Source: a virus
IMG/VR virus record: IMGVR_UViG_3300009790_000010
Location: 1-61,201 of that record
DNA: 61,201 nucleotides
Strand: one strand, 5' to 3'
This document shows positions 17,301 to 25,266 of the stretch, piece by piece (the first letter of the stretch is position 1; each line of letters begins with the position of its first letter). The position numbers and the translations under genes are program-made. A model generated the notes under the pieces. That model was given only the letters and a program-made list of their open reading frames with translations, had not been told where the DNA came from and searched no databases.

Positions 17301-17489
17301 GAAAAACCATGTCCAGCTGGAGGAGCTGGTACAGTACCTGCTTGTAGAATAACTGATGGTTTTGTACCTAGTCCAGTAAGTACAACTACTACTACTACAG
17401 ATCCTAATACAACAACCACTACAACCACTACAGTTCCAGGAGTAAGAACAATATTTACTAAATTTAACCTTTTTAACCAATCAGTATAA
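14388..17489 (+). CDS. Modular tail-fibre/adhesin protein with poly-Thr linkers, 1033 aa
   Basis: Architecture from N to C: a Cys-containing helical N-terminal domain (about 1-112) likely to be the virion anchor; two Thr/Ser-rich linkers (about 115-142 and 156-173); a beta-rich, propeller-like region with repeated xVWLAS/TLIVGTG-type strands (about 175-480); further beta-sandwich domains containing Cys pairs; a second propeller-like segment; and a C-terminal poly-Thr linker followed by a short tail (VPGVRTIF). The beginning of the propeller (CLWSTN...GVYDFET) resembles the beginning of the C-terminal propeller in the muzzle-like protein at 27849. No enzyme motif is seen. A role in surface attachment or host recognition is inferred. 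One base separates it from the protease-fibre gene. Confidence 0.82.
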   Translation: MISPKLTNCKECANIPDLLRKIDCKLAELGNNLYNNVVFMLNKPIANSEISQLLVYKRVLQHRFCDTHYAESCPTVSTEDIASKVIRLTAGCVPFCNEPTVCEITTCALNPCPNPTTTTTSTSSSSTTTTTTLAPTTTTTTTLNCNFSGSIDCSITTTTTTTPAPTTTTTTTYFPDPFGVPCLWSTNGGDPGLIGVYDFETNTATDVLVPNDFNETYGIERPICATEDKVWLASVVDIAPNSQSNDKVYIREWDIDATGVVPVLIYVREITVYMDTYQGYNLGGTSIWAMTAKDNDTLIVGTGNEYGAPAGTGGTGQFYGIKLDISTAGDFTIDDIPTENSESIGTTTSGTGKISNITYTNSGHFILSYRYDLKPDGAGQASKVGNWIRVFPTYPGDPNWVHGEVVIQPIKLQLNGYPEFTNNYTGVKDAPFWGVNGLAQVLHPETLEVYTIDQLPPYNLTLTTSVNSSNDWLSSATHCSNVEFEILDNPDCGLTYFPPFFFDAEGNPADPNFGGVYDPTPQEFQYFGMTCTATIANNVDALRWVAQSTDPYPVPIGCSGLVRPPSVGVPFTRIVQGNDFSITIEFPEPMNDVPIRASVLNSNEDGTSGDVYYVETNGGTPTLSINTGCFVQVNGNRLFGGVANPPFETAYNNEGDGEFKVTAPANYTSMTIYGNAPTGGNLFLGCPPPNCKNMVYIQQGATSCSDPESAGRCVSPPDVPVEQPTWTPILVWNKDTGVCTEVGPPPGTAFSSGDVSIGDNIVVTSSNFSLTPSTRDQCFVKYDCTVTDGVPSNLQWDEKRYVLPPFWDNFNNDTFIPNLEVINDNQIGVTVSKFSVGAPCWYDVRFLICTFPEIGEEMIVEEKFQFACASTNTGDIVVTYKPDGVTLNKLIALQGVEVAVEDGVLVNKLAVTQYDIATGALEVVTKAEDFIDPSGIGASLAIVDGELYAGSAVWAKIDWNYPYAWTLLANNEKPCPAGGAGTVPACRITDGFVPSPVSTTTTTTDPNTTTTTTTTVPGVRTIFTKFNLFNQSV
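14732..14904 (+). repeat. Poly-threonine coding tracts
   Basis: Two runs of ACA/ACT/ACC codons (14732-14813 and 14853-14904) encode T-runs interrupted by S, A and P, separated by a short Cys-containing insert. Synonymous codons are mixed, so the amino acid rather than the DNA repeat appears to be conserved. Confidence 0.85.
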
Positions 17490-17490
17490 G

Positions 17491-20058
17491 ATGGAAGTAA
17501 CACAAGCAGTACATGATAAGATTTTAGAGCTACACAAACTGTATCCTAAAGCTACTGGTATTGGGCTAGGGAAGAAGATAGTTAATGGAGTGGACACTGG
17601 AGAGTTTGCTATTCAAATAGCAGTTCCAGAAAAGAAACCAATTTCTCAAATACCAGCAGATGAGTTAGTGAGTGCTGAAGTGGATATAGATGGTTTAAAA
17701 ATAAAAACTGATGTCGTAGAAATATCTTATAATATACGTATGACATGTGACAGTGATTGTGGTAATATAAATCCTAATCCACATAATGCAGACAATAGAG
17801 CTACTCAAAGACCTTTAAAAAGTGGAATAGCTGTATCAAGTAGAAATAATGATTCAACTGTAGGAACTCTAGGAGGTTTTGTAATACATAGTGAAACTAA
17901 TGGTGTAGTTGGTTTAACAAACAATCACGTTTCAATCAATGATGCTTTCTTTACATCTGATAGAGACATTAATGGCTTTTTATTAAATGACGCATTTCCT
18001 GTAAATAGAGTTTATAATAATGTACAAGGTCCTAGTACACCTACATCTAATAACTTCGGAGTAAGTTTAAGATATGTTCCTATACATTCTATTGCTTCAG
18101 GACAAGTAAATCAAGTGGATGCTGCTATATGTTCAGTAGCACAGGAAGATTTTTCATCAACTGCATCTTGGTTACAAGTAGGACTGGAATCTATAATGGG
18201 ACCAGACGCTCCACCTTTTGCAAGCACTCAAGAGTTAGATAATATATTAGCTACAAATCCTCCTTTATATACAGCTGGTTACAGAACTGGTGCTAAAGGA
18301 TTGGAACCTGAGTGTCCTCTAAGAGTAAGTTCTTCTCCTCAGTTAGTAAGTCCAATATGCTATCAAATGCAAAATCCTACACAAGCTGATTTAAATCTTC
18401 TATGTGTTGATAGTGATTATGCTGTACCATGTACATTTACAAGATCTATACAGTTTGTAAAACCTACACAAGAAGATCCTAATTCTCAAACTCCAGGATG
18501 TTATAACCCTATATATAGTGGTGATTCCGGATCTATGTTATTAGCAGATTTTAACGGAGTAATTAAAATAGTAGGACTAGTTTATGCTGGTTCAGGTGAT
18601 GCTACTGGTACTATATATGGTCTCGCATGTAGAATAGATGATGTAGCTGATCAGTTAGGAATAGAACAATATGTAACCACTGGAGGAGTAGGATCATCAT
18701 TAATGATAGACCCTGATAGTGTTACATACATAACTATTGATGGTGCAAGTGATGAGAAAATTATATATTGTGAGAATGAAGAATACTGGCAAGTAGGATT
18801 TACAGGTTCACTAGAAGCTAATTGTGGTCCAACCACTACTACTACCACCACTCCTATACCTACCACTACAACAACAAGTAGTTCTACAAGTACAAGTACG
18901 TCCACTACAACAACTACTGCAGTTCCAACTGTTAAATTAAATTGGTATCTTGAGACTGATACTCCTGCAGATATAGATACTGTGAGTATGGAGATATCTA
19001 GAAATGGTGTATCTGAAGCCACCTCATCTATTACAACAGCAACAACCCCAACTACTGGATTCGTAGACTGTAATACAGGTGATACTATAGCTGTAACAAT
19101 AACCAACACTAAGGCTGGTACAAATAATCTTAATAATAGAGGAATTCTTGATGGTGTTGTTCTATTAAACGACACATCACTAGAAACTGGATCAAAAGTT
19201 TCTACATTCTCCTTTACAAAAACAGGAGCTACAGAGGATTTAGAAATGAAGGGAAATGTTGAACCTACAACCACTACTACTTCTACTACTACATCTTTTG
19301 TAATGACTTGGGAGTTTGAAGGTGTAGAGCCTAGTACTACTAAGTCTTGGAGAGATACAACACTTGAAATATTTAATAACGGAGTTACAGTAGTAGGTCC
19401 TCTAACATTTGATGCAGGTACTCCTACAGGTAGTGGAACATTCACAGTGAGTCCAGGAGACAAGATAACTCAAAGTCTTACTACAGATAACAACCCTTCA
19501 TCATACCCACAATATGCAGAACATGAACAGTATAAAGGAAGTGTATCAGGAGGTATAACTTTACTGGATACGGATTCAGGTTTTATAGCAGCTAATGCTT
19601 CTAAGACAGATACCTTAACTTTATTAACAATAGGTGCTACACCAACAGATCCAAAGATAAAATATAAAGTTATTGTAACTGCTGCTTCAACATCGAGTAT
19701 TACTGTAGATATGGAAGATATAGGAAGTACGGCTCAGTTTTTAAGTATTACTGATACAACAGATTCTAATATAGGAAAGTTCTTTGAGAAGACATCTACT
19801 ACAGCAAGTGATGGAACCTACACTACTGAGTTCTTCCAAGAAGGTCACGTATATGAATTAGAAATGTCTTATCAGAAATCAGCTCCTGGAGATGATGATA
19901 CAATATTACAAACAGCAGTAGGGGCAGGTGCTTCATTAGTTTCAGACAGTGATACAGGTGTAGCTCAAAGTATAATAGGACCTATTACTACTACATTTAG
20001 TCCAACTAATGTAACTGGTGGAACTATAACAATCGGATTTAGTCAAACATCACCATAA
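17491..20058 (+). CDS. Trypsin-like serine protease fused to beta-sandwich repeats, 855 aa
   Basis: Residues 1-80 match the N-terminal module common in Nal1-like/bacterial trypsin-fold proteins (ATGIGLGKK... FAIQIAVPEKK ... IDGLKIKTDVVE). Residues about 110-395 form a chymotrypsin-fold domain with a full triad: H146 in LTNNHV, D210 in QVDAAI and S346 in YSGDSGS. Thr/Ser-rich linkers (about 448-477 and 592-601) then connect two beta-sandwich repeats of similar pattern (LNWYLE...NG...GDTIAV and MTWEFE...NG...GDKITQ) and a last beta domain. No signal peptide is present, so the protein probably reaches its target on the virion. It could cleave host surface proteins, mature fibres, or be an adhesin-processing enzyme. 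The protease call is strong; the target is unknown. Confidence 0.88.
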   Translation: MEVTQAVHDKILELHKLYPKATGIGLGKKIVNGVDTGEFAIQIAVPEKKPISQIPADELVSAEVDIDGLKIKTDVVEISYNIRMTCDSDCGNINPNPHNADNRATQRPLKSGIAVSSRNNDSTVGTLGGFVIHSETNGVVGLTNNHVSINDAFFTSDRDINGFLLNDAFPVNRVYNNVQGPSTPTSNNFGVSLRYVPIHSIASGQVNQVDAAICSVAQEDFSSTASWLQVGLESIMGPDAPPFASTQELDNILATNPPLYTAGYRTGAKGLEPECPLRVSSSPQLVSPICYQMQNPTQADLNLLCVDSDYAVPCTFTRSIQFVKPTQEDPNSQTPGCYNPIYSGDSGSMLLADFNGVIKIVGLVYAGSGDATGTIYGLACRIDDVADQLGIEQYVTTGGVGSSLMIDPDSVTYITIDGASDEKIIYCENEEYWQVGFTGSLEANCGPTTTTTTTPIPTTTTTSSSTSTSTSTTTTTAVPTVKLNWYLETDTPADIDTVSMEISRNGVSEATSSITTATTPTTGFVDCNTGDTIAVTITNTKAGTNNLNNRGILDGVVLLNDTSLETGSKVSTFSFTKTGATEDLEMKGNVEPTTTTTSTTTSFVMTWEFEGVEPSTTKSWRDTTLEIFNNGVTVVGPLTFDAGTPTGSGTFTVSPGDKITQSLTTDNNPSSYPQYAEHEQYKGSVSGGITLLDTDSGFIAANASKTDTLTLLTIGATPTDPKIKYKVIVTAASTSSITVDMEDIGSTAQFLSITDTTDSNIGKFFEKTSTTASDGTYTTEFFQEGHVYELEMSYQKSAPGDDDTILQTAVGAGASLVSDSDTGVAQSIIGPITTTFSPTNVTGGTITIGFSQTSP
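18831..18921 (+). repeat. Poly-threonine/serine linker coding tract
   Basis: Encodes a T-run with S and P breaks between the protease domain and the first beta-sandwich repeat. A second short tract lies at 19264-19292 between the two sandwich repeats. Confidence 0.85.
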
Positions 20059-20083
20059 GGTGAACAAATAAAATAATAAAATT

Positions 20084-21220
20084 ATGTCAACACAAAATTG
20101 CTCAAACTGTTATAACGGCTGTACTGAAATTACTTCAGACAAGTGCGTTAAATATACAGGTGTAGACGTTCCTATAATGGGAATAAAGAATGGTGATTCT
20201 CTATCTTATGTAGAGCAAGCACTTATTACCTTTTTAGGTTCTACACTTGATGGCACAGGAATACATCCTGTTGTCCCACCATCAGATATATGTCCTGAAG
20301 TACAGGCTTATCTAGATGATTGTAATCCTCTATCATTAAATAACTATCTAACAGCTATAATTAAAGTTATCTGTGATTTAAATACAGAGATAGAAGAGAT
20401 AGAAGGAAATCAACCTAGTACCCCTTATAATGTCGAGTGTGTATCTGGAGTTTCAGATAATACTAGTACACAAGATGTGTTACAACAAACCATAGTAAAG
20501 TTATGTGAAGTTGAGCAATCACTGAATACTTTTATTACTGATGTTACTACTAACTATGTACAAATTGTTGACATAAATACATACATAGAGAATTATTTAA
20601 ATACTAATCCGGAACAACAGTTGATAAGTAATAGTATGGTTCCATACTCTGCTCAACCATATTTTGGACCCTTAACACCATTTGATGCATCTGGTGCGGG
20701 TATAGGAGTATGGGATAGAATATTCTTATGTAATGGATCCAATGGGACACCAGACTTAAGAGGAAGAGTTCCTGTAGGAGCAACAGATATGCCTGGAGTA
20801 TCAATGGATGTACAAGTAGACCCTGCTATAGTGGGTAATCCTACATACAATTTAAATGATCTTAATGGAGTTAACCAAGTAACATTATTAACAACACAGA
20901 TCCCATCTCATACTCATACAGGTACAGTAGGAGCTCCTGATCCTGTAACTCATACTCACCAGATGTTAGTTAAACCAGGTGTAATGGGACAAGGAGGAGC
21001 TACTGTTTACACTGATTACTCTAATCCTGGAGGAAGAGGAGAAGGTGGTAGAAGAACAATGGATAGTGGTGTTGCTGGTAATGGAGGTATACAGGCAGCA
21101 TACACTGAAGAGGGAGGAGATCATTCCCACACTCTTACTATTAACGCTACTGGTGGAGGTTTATCTCACGATAATTTCCAACCTGGAATTGGAGCATATT
21201 ATATAATTTATTTACCTTAA
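20084..21220 (+). CDS. Tail-collar-type fibre tip protein, 378 aa
   Basis: The C-terminal half follows the phage tail collar/Mdp-like pattern: FLCNGSNGTPDLRGRVPVG (PDLRGR from residue 223), then IPSHTHTG (H276, H278), a Gly-rich variable insert, DHSHTL (H347, H349) and the closing SHDNFQPGIGAYYIIYLP. In T4 gp12-like and related proteins the HxH pairs bind metal in a trimeric receptor-binding knob. Residues 1-180 carry Cys-rich and coiled-coil-like segments (LNTEIEEIEGN, QTIVKLCEVEQSLNTF) suited to trimerisation. The protein is probably a short fibre or fibre tip. The fold assignment is well supported; its exact place on the particle is inferred. Confidence 0.87.
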   Translation: MSTQNCSNCYNGCTEITSDKCVKYTGVDVPIMGIKNGDSLSYVEQALITFLGSTLDGTGIHPVVPPSDICPEVQAYLDDCNPLSLNNYLTAIIKVICDLNTEIEEIEGNQPSTPYNVECVSGVSDNTSTQDVLQQTIVKLCEVEQSLNTFITDVTTNYVQIVDINTYIENYLNTNPEQQLISNSMVPYSAQPYFGPLTPFDASGAGIGVWDRIFLCNGSNGTPDLRGRVPVGATDMPGVSMDVQVDPAIVGNPTYNLNDLNGVNQVTLLTTQIPSHTHTGTVGAPDPVTHTHQMLVKPGVMGQGGATVYTDYSNPGGRGEGGRRTMDSGVAGNGGIQAAYTEEGGDHSHTLTINATGGGLSHDNFQPGIGAYYIIYLP

Positions 21221-21230
21221 CACTAAAACA

Positions 21231-21539
21231 ATGGCATACTTACCTACTAATCCTTGTTGTACTGATGTAGTTGTGAACACTCCTTGCGGATGTTCCAGCA
21301 CTGTAACGTGTGATCCATGTGAAACTGGAGTACATTTTTCTAAATCTATTACATACAATGGACCGATATTACCTTGTTCTAATGTTCAACCTTGCGATGA
21401 TTTAAACGTTGCTTTATCTAAAATTGATGAACTTCTTTGTACATTGAAGAATCAACAACTTACAAACACACAAGAGATTGCATTAATGAAACAAAACATA
21501 ATTGATATAAATAATACATTAAGTACTTGTTGCCCATAA
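21231..21539 (+). CDS. Small Cys-rich coiled-coil protein of the fibre block, 102 aa
   Basis: The first half has clustered cysteines (CCTD, PCGCSSTVTCDPC) and the second half is a predicted coiled coil (DLNVALSKIDELLCTLKNQQ...EIALMKQNIIDINNTL) ending in CCP. It resembles the N-terminal part of the collar protein upstream, with its Cys-rich segment followed by a coiled coil, and may co-assemble with it or join another fibre to the virion. Family not recognised. Confidence 0.75.
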   Translation: MAYLPTNPCCTDVVVNTPCGCSSTVTCDPCETGVHFSKSITYNGPILPCSNVQPCDDLNVALSKIDELLCTLKNQQLTNTQEIALMKQNIIDINNTLSTCCP

Positions 21540-21540
21540 T

Positions 21541-21789
21541 ATGGAAGCATTTATAAAACTAACCACTGCAGGAAACAACACTGGACCCTTCAATCTGTTC
21601 TCAGATGTGGATGGGTTCACTGCTGCTTTTGAAACTAGTATAAGTAAAGCTAGTTTATTAGCAGGATACACTAGTACGGTAGTTCCTGATTTTACTACTA
21701 CAATCAAAGTGGCATCAGATTCACTATGTGAGAATAGTTTTGATATTATATTACAACAACCAACAACAACAACAACCACAACAGTATAA
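21541..21789 (+). CDS. Tandem-family fibre protein copy 1, 82 aa
   Basis: Carries the short domain that recurs in the next three genes: KLTTAGNNTGPFNLFSDVDG, then FTAAFET, an ASLLAGY segment and a TIKVASD strand ending in a Cys-containing turn. It ends with a poly-Thr tail (TTTTTTTV). It has one domain and a linker but no further module, as if a fibre gene had been cut after its linker. Function unknown; a beta-rich attachment domain is likely. Confidence 0.75.
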   Translation: MEAFIKLTTAGNNTGPFNLFSDVDGFTAAFETSISKASLLAGYTSTVVPDFTTTIKVASDSLCENSFDIILQQPTTTTTTTV

Positions 21790-21791
21790 TT

Positions 21792-22925
21792 ATGGCTTTA
21801 ATAGAGATAACATTAACAATAGACGGACAAGCAGGACCATTTGATTTATTTTCAAATGTAGATGGCTATACAGCAGCTTTTGATACACAAGTACCTGCAG
21901 CAAGTTTAATTGCTGGATACGTAGTAGCAGCTCCTGCAGGCACCTCTACTGTTAGAGTTTGTTCTACAGGTGTATGTACTAACTGTGTAGATATTCCTAC
22001 TAACTGTCCTACTACAACTACAACAACTAGTTCTAGTACGTCAACCACTACAAGTACTTCAACATCTACTTCAACTACTACAACAGAAGTACCACCAAAT
22101 AAACTTAACTGGGAGCTGATAACGAACACTCCAGGTTCTCTACTTGCAGCAGATCCACAAAGTAGTAACTTAAAAATAGATGTTAATGGAGTTAATGTAG
22201 TAGATGCAACTATCACAGGTAATGCTTCTACACAAAGTGGAAGTATACAAATCTTACCAGGAGATGTAGTTTCTGCTACGATAGATAGTGATAGAACAGG
22301 TATATACAACTTTATTAATACTATTCAAAAAGATGGTTTATTATATCAGGCACAAGATGTATGTAATTTGTGTAGTAATACTTTTGTAACTCTTATGAGT
22401 CCGGATTATACTGGAGCAGGAGTTGATGTAGACTTTAGTTTTGTTGCTGATACATATAAAGAACTTACAACAACAACTACAAGTTCTAGTTCTAGTACTA
22501 GTACTACAACGACCAGTACTTCTTCTTCAACAACTACAACTACTACAACATGTGATTGTTCATTAAATGGTGCAAGTGCAGTTACAACAGGAACTACAAC
22601 TACTAAATTTCCTCCACCAACAACAACTACTACTACTACAAATAATCTATGGGCAGGATTGAGATCAATAAACTCTACACCTACTTCCTCACCAGGAGCA
22701 GCTTGTGACTTTGATTTAGTTTCTTTTGTATGGAAAAATGGAGTAGCATCTACACCTGAGGTAGGAGATATATTATATAATAACGCAGGAGGTACTGTTA
22801 CATTTAACGGAAATAATGAGTTTTGGCACTATGAGCCTTCAATAGCAAATCCACTAAGTACTTCTTACAATATTGAAGTAGATACAAATGGTGTAATATT
22901 GTCTAAATTTCCTTGTACCGCTTAA
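21792..22925 (+). CDS. Tandem-family fibre protein copy 2 with poly-Thr linkers, 377 aa
   Basis: N to C: family domain (GPFDLFSNVDG...AAFDT...LIAGY...STVRVCSTG), a Thr/Ser linker (about 74-98), a beta-sandwich domain (LNWELITN...VNGVNV...ILPGDVVSATI) like those in the protease-fibre protein, two more Thr/Ser linkers (about 226-285), and a C-terminal domain (FDLVSFVWKNG...VGDILYNN...YNIEVDTNG...KFPC). The last domain resembles a segment of the muzzle-like protein. It looks like a complete modular adhesin. No enzyme motif is visible. Confidence 0.8.
   Translation: MALIEITLTIDGQAGPFDLFSNVDGYTAAFDTQVPAASLIAGYVVAAPAGTSTVRVCSTGVCTNCVDIPTNCPTTTTTTSSSTSTTTSTSTSTSTTTTEVPPNKLNWELITNTPGSLLAADPQSSNLKIDVNGVNVVDATITGNASTQSGSIQILPGDVVSATIDSDRTGIYNFINTIQKDGLLYQAQDVCNLCSNTFVTLMSPDYTGAGVDVDFSFVADTYKELTTTTTSSSSSTSTTTTSTSSSTTTTTTTCDCSLNGASAVTTGTTTTKFPPPTTTTTTTNNLWAGLRSINSTPTSSPGAACDFDLVSFVWKNGVASTPEVGDILYNNAGGTVTFNGNNEFWHYEPSIANPLSTSYNIEVDTNGVILSKFPCTA
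22011..22085 (+). repeat. Poly-threonine/serine linker coding tract
   Basis: Mixed ACA/ACT/ACC with TCA/AGT codons encode a long Thr/Ser linker after the first domain of the copy 2 protein. Confidence 0.85.
22467..22641 (+). repeat. Poly-threonine/serine linker coding tracts
   Basis: Two Thr/Ser-rich tracts separated by a short Cys-containing insert (CDCSLNGAS), the same linker-insert-linker arrangement seen at 14732-14904 in the larger fibre gene. Confidence 0.85.
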
Positions 22926-22937
22926 AATAAATTAGAT

Positions 22938-23168
22938 ATGGCTTTAACAAATATAAAATTAACATCAGCAGGAGTATGCTCAGGACCTTGTGATCTTTAT
23001 TCAGATGCAGATGGTTATACGGTTGCTTTTGAAACTGGTATATCTACCACTGTATTAACAAGTATACTGGGATATAGTACATTTAATGTACCTGCTGGAA
23101 GTACAATTATTAGAATACAAAATAACAATGCAGACTGTAGTAATTTTGTAGATACTCCTATAACATAA
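22938..23168 (+). CDS. Tandem-family fibre protein copy 3, 76 aa
   Basis: A single family domain (GPCDLYSDADGYTVAFETG...LGYSTFNVPAGSTIIRIQNN) with no linker or extra module. It begins 12 bases after copy 2 and ends nine bases before copy 4. Its short length suggests either a stand-alone unit or a remnant of duplication. Confidence 0.75.
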   Translation: MALTNIKLTSAGVCSGPCDLYSDADGYTVAFETGISTTVLTSILGYSTFNVPAGSTIIRIQNNNADCSNFVDTPIT

Positions 23169-23177
23169 CAACATAAC

Positions 23178-23840
23178 ATGGCAATACTTATACAAGCTAG
23201 TAGCATAGGAAGTGATGCAGAACCTTTTAACTTATTTTCTCAAGTAAATGGTTTCACACAAGCTTTTGAAACAGGTATAACAGCAGCTCAGTTGCTCATA
23301 GGGTTTGTTTCTTATAATGCTCCTGTAGGAACTACAGTAGTCCGAATTATATCTGACAATCCTGAGTGCCAAAACTATGTAGATGTTGATATAAATGTAC
23401 CCCCAGTTTGTCCTAATCAAACAATAGTTATCTCTATATGTAATAGTGGTGCAACTACACAAGATAATTTTGATATAGTATTAAACGGAGTGACAATAGG
23501 ATCAGTTGATTTAAGTGCAGCATCTCAAGATGGATCAGTAATGGTTGCTAGTAATGTTCCTCAAATTATAACCCAACCTAACTTTGCATGTCCCCTAGGT
23601 AATATGACTTTATCGTTTTTTGATCCCTCTCTTATTAGTTATAGAAATACTATAGAGATGGTAAACACTCAGAACAATGGAAACGGTAATATAGGAACAC
23701 TTAATATAAGTAACTACGATATAGTAGGAAATCAATTAGAAACTCCTTGTAATGTTGCTGACTTTGATTTTAGTGGAGTTTCAGGAGATGATTTTGAATT
23801 TACATGGTTTCATCAAAGCTGTTGTAACGATCCTGTATAA
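23178..23840 (+). CDS. Tandem-family fibre protein copy 4, 220 aa
   Basis: N-terminal family domain (EPFNLFSQVNGFTQAFETG...LIGFVSYNAPVGTTVVRIISD), then a beta-sandwich-like C-terminal domain (TIVISICNSGATTQDNFDIVLNG...) with Cys residues near the end. Unlike copies 1 and 2 it has no poly-Thr linker. It is the last gene of the fibre block, followed by two successive terminator hairpins. Confidence 0.78.
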   Translation: MAILIQASSIGSDAEPFNLFSQVNGFTQAFETGITAAQLLIGFVSYNAPVGTTVVRIISDNPECQNYVDVDINVPPVCPNQTIVISICNSGATTQDNFDIVLNGVTIGSVDLSAASQDGSVMVASNVPQIITQPNFACPLGNMTLSFFDPSLISYRNTIEMVNTQNNGNGNIGTLNISNYDIVGNQLETPCNVADFDFSGVSGDDFEFTWFHQSCCNDPV

Positions 23841-23848
23841 GATATAAA

Positions 23849-23878
23849 AAGTTCTCTTTTGTTGGTTTTAGAGAACTT
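23849..23878 (+). terminator. Hairpin, first of a tandem terminator pair
   Basis: AAGTTCTCT (23849-23857) and AGAGAACTT (23870-23878) form a perfect 9-bp stem with a T-rich 12-base loop, starting eight bases after the last fibre-block stop. Confidence 0.7.
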
Positions 23879-23911
23879 CTCCTAGGGGCTATAATGCCCT
23901 TGGGAGTTTTT
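23879..23911 (+). terminator. Intrinsic terminator, second of a tandem pair
   Basis: An 11-bp stem (CTCCTAGGGGC pairing with GCCCTTGGGAG, two wobble pairs) with a TATAAT loop is followed by TTTTTATTT. It closes the fibre block, and a new promoter follows about 70 bases later. Confidence 0.88.
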
Positions 23912-23983
23912 ATTTATAACGAAACTAATTATAAAGAATAACACTCGTGGTTAATTTTTTTATGTTTACTCAAATAATTTATC

Positions 23984-23991
23984 TATCTTTG
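23984..23991 (+). promoter_or_regulatory. Candidate Bacteroidota -7 promoter box
   Basis: TATCTTTG matches TAnnTTTG and lies 28 bases before the ATG of the phosphoesterase gene, in a spacer beginning with two terminators. The -33 side is only T-rich (no clean TTG at the right spacing), so strength is uncertain. Confidence 0.5.
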
Positions 23992-24019
23992 GGATATTTA
24001 CTAATTAAATACAACAAAT

Positions 24020-25264
24020 ATGTCTGAGAATCAGAGTCTTCTTAATCAGCTTAAAGAGCTATTGAGAAGAAAAAGGAGTAAACAATGGTATGCAGATAAA
24101 CTAAGCATAACTGTTGATGAAGTAAACGAACTAATAAAAGAACTAAAGGGTAAGAAATACGAGGATGGAGATAAGTTCTTAGATAATGCAACCAACAGTA
24201 AACAATTTGAAGAAGCAGTAAGAAAGGTTAGCAATGAACAAGGGACAATAGAAAGCACAATAACTCTAGACTTTGAACCAAAAAGTGATATAGAGTTAGC
24301 TAAATTACACAAGATAGACCTAGAAAGGTATGTTATTACAAACTATTGGTCTAAAGTTCTTCCCAGTGGGAAGTTCACATCTTCAGTCTTTTCTAGAAGA
24401 AAAGGTGCGAAAGATTATACAGCTGAAGATTTCAGCAAGTTCTTAAAGAACTATAAATCAAACTACATTCCAATCCCTTCCCCTAAACGCAATGAGTCTA
24501 AACTAAAAGCAGATATAGAGTTATCTATTTCTGATTACCATTTAGCTAAGAGACATGTGGATGGGGATAATGATCCGGAGGTTAGAGTTATGAGATTCTT
24601 TGATGTTGCAGAGAACCTCACAGAGAAGGTTAGATCAGTTTATGATATAAATAAAGTGGTGTTTCCTATATCTAATGATTTCTTTCATACAGATAATTAT
24701 CAGAAGTCTACTACTAATGGCACTCCTCAAGATATAATGATGGATTATGCTACAGAGTATGAACAAGGATTTAATGTTCTTGTAGATACTATAAAGATGT
24801 TAAAGGCTAATAGTGAACATGTAGAAGTAATACTTGTACAAGGTAATCACGATCGAACTAAGTCTTATTATTTGGCTCATGCTTTGGATATATATTTTAA
24901 AGCTGATGACAATATAACTTTTGTAAGAGAAGAAGGTCTTATAAAGGCTACGGTAGTTGGTAATACATTTATTGGTTTTCATCATGGAAACTGTAAACTT
25001 GATGCTCTACCTCTGTTATTTGCAACACATCCAACATATAGTAAATGGTTTGGAGATGCTACATATAGAGAAGTACATACAGGTGATAAACATCACTACA
25101 TGGCTAAAGAGATAAAGGGAGTGAGAATACAACAAATGCCTAGTTTATCTGGAGCAGATAGATGGCATAAAGATAATAACTTTGTACACAGTGTACGAGC
25201 TGCTTTAGCCTTAGTGTATGATAATAAGGTAGGAAAGGTAGCTGAATTTGAAGAAAGAATATAA
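24020..25264 (+). CDS. Calcineurin-like metallophosphoesterase, 414 aa
   Basis: The C-terminal two-thirds has the metallophosphoesterase motif series: D172-Y-H174, a GD-like position (SNDFFH), G275-N-H-D278, H321/H322 and the closing HTGDKHH (353-359). These residues coordinate two metal ions, and family members cleave phosphodiesters or phosphomonoesters, including nucleic acids and cyclic nucleotides. The first 160 residues are an added region that begins with a helix-turn-helix-like stretch (AVTVDEVNELI-type; WYADKLSITVDEVNELIKEL), possibly DNA-binding. It is the first gene of the neck/tail operon. The substrate is unknown. Its position among virion genes suggests either a late-acting nuclease or an enzyme carried in the particle. 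Confidence 0.88.
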   Translation: MSENQSLLNQLKELLRRKRSKQWYADKLSITVDEVNELIKELKGKKYEDGDKFLDNATNSKQFEEAVRKVSNEQGTIESTITLDFEPKSDIELAKLHKIDLERYVITNYWSKVLPSGKFTSSVFSRRKGAKDYTAEDFSKFLKNYKSNYIPIPSPKRNESKLKADIELSISDYHLAKRHVDGDNDPEVRVMRFFDVAENLTEKVRSVYDINKVVFPISNDFFHTDNYQKSTTNGTPQDIMMDYATEYEQGFNVLVDTIKMLKANSEHVEVILVQGNHDRTKSYYLAHALDIYFKADDNITFVREEGLIKATVVGNTFIGFHHGNCKLDALPLLFATHPTYSKWFGDATYREVHTGDKHHYMAKEIKGVRIQQMPSLSGADRWHKDNNFVHSVRAALALVYDNKVGKVAEFEERI

Positions 25265-25266
25265 TT

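Noticed and set aside
20050-20063. TCACC-ATAA-GGTGA hairpin across the protease-fibre stop
   Set aside because: Only 5 bp with no T-run; could be chance.
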